Origin: JASJCL01 sp050291585
GTDB lineage: Bacteria > Desulfobacterota > Desulfobacteria > Desulfobacterales > Desulfosarcinaceae
Assembly (NCBI GenBank): GCA_050291585.1
Contig: JBNKKA010000004.1
Span: 1-64,000 of the forward strand
Direction: 5' to 3'
Length of the DNA stretch: 64,000 bases
The position numbers were made by a program, and so were the translations under genes. Shown one piece after another: positions 60,255-64,000 of the stretch (its first letter is position 1; every line of letters begins with the position of its first letter). Under the pieces are notes generated by a model. It was not told the DNA's origin. It ran no database searches and worked only from the letters and a program-made list of their open reading frames with translations.

Positions 60255-61925
60255 TTACGAATTGCGGCAGTGGTTCAGGTAGGCGGCTGCCTGGGGATCT
60301 TCTTGGAAGGGCGTGAGGACCTCTATGGCCTGATTGAAATGACCCAGGTTTATTAGGGACACCGCCAGACAAAGGTGGAGCTCTTTGGCTCGGGGGTATC
60401 TTTCCACTGCATCACCGAGAAGGCCGTGACACGCTTCATGGCGCCCCCTTTTCTGGAGCAGAATGCCCAGCCCCAGGTAGGCGCGCTGGTGGGGATAGTA
60501 TTCCAGGGCCCGCCGGAAAAGGCGTTCCGCCAGGCGCGCCTTGCCCGCTATGGCGTCCATGGTGGCGTAGTCCCCATGGGTGAAAGTCAAGCCCAAGCGG
60601 GAGAGGAAATCGGCATGGAAGGGCGCCAATTCTGCATCCTCCACGAGCTCAAGGGCCTCGCAATACGCAGGCAGGCCCCGCCAGAAAGCCTCACGCAGGC
60701 GTTTGCCGAAACCAAGCACCTGGGCCTCGTCCAGGTCGGAATCGGTCCGATAGAAAAGGATGTCCTCTTCCCGCTGCCGCCAGTAAGCGTCGTCATGGCC
60801 ACTGCGGCGGCAGTGATCATTGTAGAGGGCCGTGCCGGGAAAAAGGGCTAAGAGATAAAAGATGGCACCGAGGGGTTTGATCTCGTCCATCAGGTCAATG
60901 CTGTCCTGAATAGTGGCCTCCGTCTCGCCGGGGGCGCCGTAGATGAAGTATGCCCTGGCCATGATCCCGTGGGCGGTTGTGGTTCGAAACGCATCGAGGA
61001 TATCCGCGTGGCGCAGTTCCTTGCCCAGGGCTTGACGAATCTCGGGGTTGCCGTGCTCCACCCCGTAACTGATCTGCTGACAACCGGCCAGGCGCATCCA
61101 GCGCAGAATCTCGGCATCCACCAGGTTGACCCGCGAGATGGCGGCCCAGTGGATGGGCAGCCGCCGGGCGATGATCTCCTTGCAGACCTCGATTACCTTA
61201 AGCTTATCAAGGGTAAAGGTGTCGTCGGACACGTAAAAAAATGAGACTCCGCGTCGGTAGAGCAGTTCGAGCTGGTCCACGAAATAGGTCGCCGAGTGAC
61301 TTCGTACCTGGCGTCCCCAGAACTGGGGTGAACCGCAGAAGCGGCACTTGCCCGGACAGCCGCGCGTGAGAGCAAGGTGTTGATAGGCGAAGTAGCGGGC
61401 CGGGTTGGGCAGTTGGTCCAAGTCCTTGATGGGCGTCGCACGGGGGTTGGCCACGGGGCCGTCGACACTGCGATGGGATAGACCGTCGATGGCCGCAGGC
61501 GCCAGTTTTCCCTTGGCGAAGGCCTGGACCAGGTGGAGAAAGGGGTATTCCCCTTCACCTCTGACAACGTAGTCCAGGGCGTCAACATCCCCAAGGAGTT
61601 GCTTCCAGAGAAAGGTGGCCCCCACCCCGCCAAAGACGGTAACCACCTTGGGATTGAGGGCCTTGGCCGTGCGGGCGATCTCGATGGCCCCCCAGCGGTT
61701 GGCGTTGAAGACCGAAAACCCGATGATGTCTGGATCGCGGGCGATGAGGGTCTCGCGGATCACCTCGTCCTCCGCCTGGAGCTGGCTCCAGTTGAGGATC
61801 TCCACCGTAAAGCCTTTGGCCTTGAGGAGGGCGCCGATGGTGTAGAGCCCGATGGGAACCGCCTGGATATCCTCTTGATGGACGCGTGCTTCGAGAAAAT
61901 AGGGGTAAATGAGGAGAATCTTCAT
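60255..61925 (-). CDS. B12-binding radical SAM protein with TPR tail
   Basis: From ATG 61925 the 556-residue protein begins with a cobalamin-binding Rossmann domain (KILLIYPYFLEARVHQED, GFSVFNANRWGAIEIARTAK). A radical-SAM domain follows (CPGKCRFCGSPQFWG near residue 190, FFYVSDDTFTLDK). The last about 100 residues form TPR-like repeats (ALEYYPHQRAYLGLGILLQK). Such class B or related enzymes methylate or rearrange unactivated carbons. The substrate is unknown, and no pathway genes flank it. The start has only a weak ribosome site. Confidence 0.88.
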   Translation of the reverse strand: MKILLIYPYFLEARVHQEDIQAVPIGLYTIGALLKAKGFTVEILNWSQLQAEDEVIRETLIARDPDIIGFSVFNANRWGAIEIARTAKALNPKVVTVFGGVGATFLWKQLLGDVDALDYVVRGEGEYPFLHLVQAFAKGKLAPAAIDGLSHRSVDGPVANPRATPIKDLDQLPNPARYFAYQHLALTRGCPGKCRFCGSPQFWGRQVRSHSATYFVDQLELLYRRGVSFFYVSDDTFTLDKLKVIEVCKEIIARRLPIHWAAISRVNLVDAEILRWMRLAGCQQISYGVEHGNPEIRQALGKELRHADILDAFRTTTAHGIMARAYFIYGAPGETEATIQDSIDLMDEIKPLGAIFYLLALFPGTALYNDHCRRSGHDDAYWRQREEDILFYRTDSDLDEAQVLGFGKRLREAFWRGLPAYCEALELVEDAELAPFHADFLSRLGLTFTHGDYATMDAIAGKARLAERLFRRALEYYPHQRAYLGLGILLQKRGRHEACHGLLGDAVERYPRAKELHLCLAVSLINLGHFNQAIEVLTPFQEDPQAAAYLNHCRNS

Positions 61926-62515
61926 TCCGGAAAGCGTCTTACCTGAAATACCACATGATATCTGACACGCATATAACGACGATTCCCTTGCTATCCGATG
62001 GGGAAGAAGTTGGGTATCAGTACCCACCATCCTGAATAACGATGGATCAGAGGCTAATGGATAGCCGTAATTGTGTCAAATACTGGGTCTTCACTACCAG
62101 CCAAGAATAGGTCGGTGTATAGGTAAATAAGAAAATAATTCCCCACAAATCATGATGTTTTTTTCATATAGCTGGATAGCGGCCCATCCGAAAACGGTCC
62201 TAAGATATTGTAATGATAACATCTTGATTTTTTGTTTAACATAAGTATGCTTTTTGCATGACTGCCGGTAGCACCTAACCGCGCAATGTATTCTCTCCGA
62301 CCTCGACTGATACACATTTAATTTTCACTCCACTACTACCGCCGCCGAACCCGCTTCCACCACTTCATCTGCTGAAACAGGGAGATGGCATCATCTCCTT
62401 AGGATGGGTGTTTTCTCCATATTTACGCGGGAAGACTTTTCATTGTTGATGGATGAGGGGCAGAGGTCGGCCCCTCGCAGCACGATGGCAACGGAGTAAA
62501 GAGGGAGGGGGGAGA
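61926..62515. other. Intergenic stretch, no gene seen
   Basis: AT-rich DNA between the radical SAM gene and the PEP-CTERM gene. Several short frames exist but none has protein-like composition with a ribosome site. It may hold the promoters of both divergent genes. Confidence 0.4.
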
Positions 62516-62980
62516 ATGAAGGAAAAGTTATTGGCAGTTTTTATATGTATGGTCGCCCTGCTGTTTTCTCTGGGTACCGCATCTGCGATACCGTTTTCGG
62601 AAGGTGATGGTCCTTGGATAGAGAACATCCAGCTTGACTCTACTTTCCTGGTCCACCTCAATGATCGGCACCTATCTGATGACGATGCGGATTTTACCAT
62701 CGACTCGGCGATGCTTTTAGCGCTGTTTTTCGGCAGGTTCCAATCCTGGAGGACGGGTTTGACCCACGGCAACTGGGAACCGCCAAGGTGGGCCCGATTT
62801 CGGGAGGCTGTTGACGATTGGGCATCCATGGACGACTTGGCCCAGACCGGTAATATACATAGGCATGGAAACGGCCAAGCCCCATCGCCCGTCCCCGAAC
62901 CGGCGACGATGCTCCTCCTTGGCACCGGTTTGCTATTGTGCGCTGCTTTCAGTCGAAAAAAGTCGAAGACGAATTTATAG
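62516..62980 (+). CDS. PEP-CTERM sorting-signal protein
   Basis: The 154-residue secreted protein has an N-terminal signal peptide (LLAVFICMVALLFSLGTASA). The C-terminus is a PEP-CTERM signal: PSPVPEPATMLLLGTGLLLC, then a basic SRKKSK tail. It would be handled by an exosortase, which is not in this window. The 100-residue middle part (ENIQLDSTFLVHLNDRHLSD) is not recognised. GGGAGGGGGGAGA precedes ATG 62516. It stands alone. Confidence 0.85.
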   Translation: MKEKLLAVFICMVALLFSLGTASAIPFSEGDGPWIENIQLDSTFLVHLNDRHLSDDDADFTIDSAMLLALFFGRFQSWRTGLTHGNWEPPRWARFREAVDDWASMDDLAQTGNIHRHGNGQAPSPVPEPATMLLLGTGLLLCAAFSRKKSKTNL

Positions 62981-63170
62981 CAGCTGCGGCTGAGTTAAAA
63001 CCAGGATTCCACATAGGGAATGCGGTGGTCGGACCTGCCCTATCGAAGTTTGCAGGTTCTCGGCCACCAACTCGCCCGCCTGACGTCCCACCCATTCCAT
63101 ATCGCTGGCCTGTTTGAACAGGTGTTACGGGGGTGACACAGCGATCTAATCGCCCCCCGTCATCCTTCCT

Positions 63171-63317
63171 GTGTCCATCCAGGAATGGTGAATCTCGCCC
63201 GAGTTCAAGGCGGGCAACAGATTTAAACCGGAGGAATATTGTTTATATTTCGAGGATTTGAATCTGTTGCCCAACGCCGAAATCGGGTGAGAGGTGCCAT
63301 TTCTGGATGGGCACTGA
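63171..63317 (-). repeat. 3' conserved element, copy C (long hairpin)
   Basis: It starts right after the uspA-type stop codon: TCAGTGCCCATCCAGAAATG..CACCTCTCACCCGATTTCGG, then GTTGGGCAACAGATT. About 30 nt later the sequence returns as the near-complement (AATCTGTTGCCCGCC..ATTCCTGGATGGACAC), giving imperfect arms of about 53 nt. The outer part matches copies A and B. The region 62981-63170 shows no gene. Confidence 0.65.
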
Positions 63318-63761
63318 TTAACCCGGCGGACGCACCACCATCACCGAACAGGGCGCCTTGTGGGACACCCGTTTGGCCACGCTGCCAAAAACCACCAGCC
63401 CCATGCCCGTAAACCCATAGGAACCCATCACCACCAGATCCATCACATTCTCGTTCAAATAGGCCAGGATCTCGGTGGAGACGTGGCCGTCCAGGACCAC
63501 GATCTCATGCTCGATCTCTGGTGGCACCCGCTTGCCGTAGGACTCCGTCATGCGGGTCTCCAGTTGGGGGAGAAGAGCCGCCGTCGACGCTTGGGAGACA
63601 TCCCAAGCCGTATCCGTAAGCATGGGGTTGATGGCTGGCGGCAACACATGCAACAGCCACAAGCGCGCTTTAAACTTGTTTGCCAAGGCAACGGCCATGT
63701 CAAAGGCCGCATCGGCATTGGTCGAAAAATCGATGCAGCAGGCAATCCGTTTAAGCGCCAT
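63318..63761 (-). CDS. Universal stress protein (UspA family)
   Basis: The 147-residue protein starts LKRIACCIDFSTNADAAFDM, and the C-terminal nucleotide-binding motif is VVMGSYGFTGMGLVVFGSVA followed by APCSVMVVRPPG. The G-2x-G-9x-G(S/T) pattern predicts ATP binding. GAGG lies 7 nt before the ATG. It lies 48 nt after a CBS-domain gene in the same direction, a frequent pairing. Confidence 0.92.
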   Translation of the reverse strand: MALKRIACCIDFSTNADAAFDMAVALANKFKARLWLLHVLPPAINPMLTDTAWDVSQASTAALLPQLETRMTESYGKRVPPEIEHEIVVLDGHVSTEILAYLNENVMDLVVMGSYGFTGMGLVVFGSVAKRVSHKAPCSVMVVRPPG

Positions 63762-63809
63762 GGTTTACCTCCTCGCTTTGTGGTTTCCGACAGCACCTGC
63801 AAAGAGAGC

Positions 63810-64000
63810 TTACTCCCGCGATGCGGATGCAATCGTACTGAGCACGTCTGACTGGCCAACCACCCCCACCACGGCGCCATCTACCACCACCGGCAGGGTG
63901 TGAAAATTGCGGTCCACCATGAGGGCTGCCACCGTCTCGATGGTGGAATCGGGACCCACGCTGACGGGATTGCGGGTCATGGCATCGGCCACGGTGAGGG
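63810..64000 (-). CDS. CBS-domain protein, C-terminal part (gene runs off the window)
   Basis: The last 62 residues of the gene form a CBS motif: VADAMTRNPVSVGPDSTIET, ALMVDRNFHTLPVVVDGAVV and GVVGQSDVLSTI. The frame is open to the window edge, so the start lies beyond 64000; a GTG at 63992 is in frame but probably internal. CBS domains usually come in pairs and sense adenine nucleotides. Confidence 0.8.
   Translation of the reverse strand, partial: LTVADAMTRNPVSVGPDSTIETVAALMVDRNFHTLPVVVDGAVVGVVGQSDVLSTIASASRE

Noticed and set aside
62094..62315. Minus-strand 73-codon frame upstream of the radical SAM gene
   Set aside because: No ribosome site, AT-rich chance composition, no family resemblance.
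1..64000. CRISPR array, rRNA or tRNA genes, prophage
   Set aside because: No regularly spaced repeats, no rRNA-like or cloverleaf sequence and no phage structural or integrase genes were found by eye.

Overview
The window looks like a chromosomal segment of an anaerobic, GC-rich Desulfobacterota (deltaproteobacterial, sulfate-reducer-type) bacterium. The signs are a split glycine dehydrogenase (GcvPA/GcvPB) with its own lipoyl synthase and dihydrolipoamide dehydrogenase, a TrpB2-type tryptophan synthase, a TtrBCA-like molybdoenzyme, a tungstate ABC transporter, a C_GCAxxG_C_C protein, a DUF1786 protein, a PEP-CTERM protein and strong use of sigma-54. The assignment is inferred from gene content; no rRNA or tRNA gene was seen.

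Layout. 1-900: AT-rich stretch with gene remnants and small ORFs. 911-3282: minus-strand DUF1786, C_GCAxxG_C_C and TetR genes, with two near-identical 15-bp operators. 3475-5008: alanine racemase and a small ORF, closed by a strong hairpin. 5340-15064: a respiratory module made of a PhnD-like lipoprotein overlapping a membrane-anchored sigma-54 activator, then a palindrome-rich control region, a -24/-12 promoter, a degenerate receiver, ttrB-ttrC-ttrA-like genes and a TorD chaperone. 15252-17181: trpB2 and a small Cys-rich gene behind a complete tryptophan attenuator (leader peptide with three Trp codons, antiterminator, terminator). 18124-27004: lpd, and divergently an Lrp-type regulator, gcvT, gcvH, gcvPA, gcvPB, lipA and a lipoprotein. 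27064-37505: a MinD-like ATPase with a J/HTH protein, an NmrA/AraC divergent pair, amt with a sigma-54 promoter, a TetR gene, an MBL-fold lipoprotein, an Fe-S aldo/keto reductase and a decayed C45 acyltransferase. 37724-43317: a PEBP-like protein, thiamine-binding and nucleotidyltransferase-like proteins, an amidinotransferase, hisE-hisG and a hydrolase. 43418-46530: AT-rich minus-strand genes separated by attC-like sites, which look like integron gene cassettes without an integrase, followed by a pseudogene. 46671-53434: tupC-tupB-tupA, an HTH-PBP regulator, a diheme secreted protein and a porin. 53818-64000: GAF/HD-GYP and HD proteins, PIN-PhoH, a NifX-like protein, a hybrid histidine kinase, a B12-binding radical SAM protein, a PEP-CTERM protein, a universal stress protein and the end of a CBS-domain gene.

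How the parts may work together. The PhnD-like lipoprotein and sigma-54 activator probably sense an external electron acceptor and switch on the TtrBCA-like reductase. TtrA-like catalysis needs a molybdopterin cofactor, and the tup locus supplies tungstate. The Lrp-type gene and lpd flank the gcv genes and complete glycine cleavage. Three unrelated genes carry the same hairpin-forming element directly after their stop codons, a repeat family not explained by the gene annotation.
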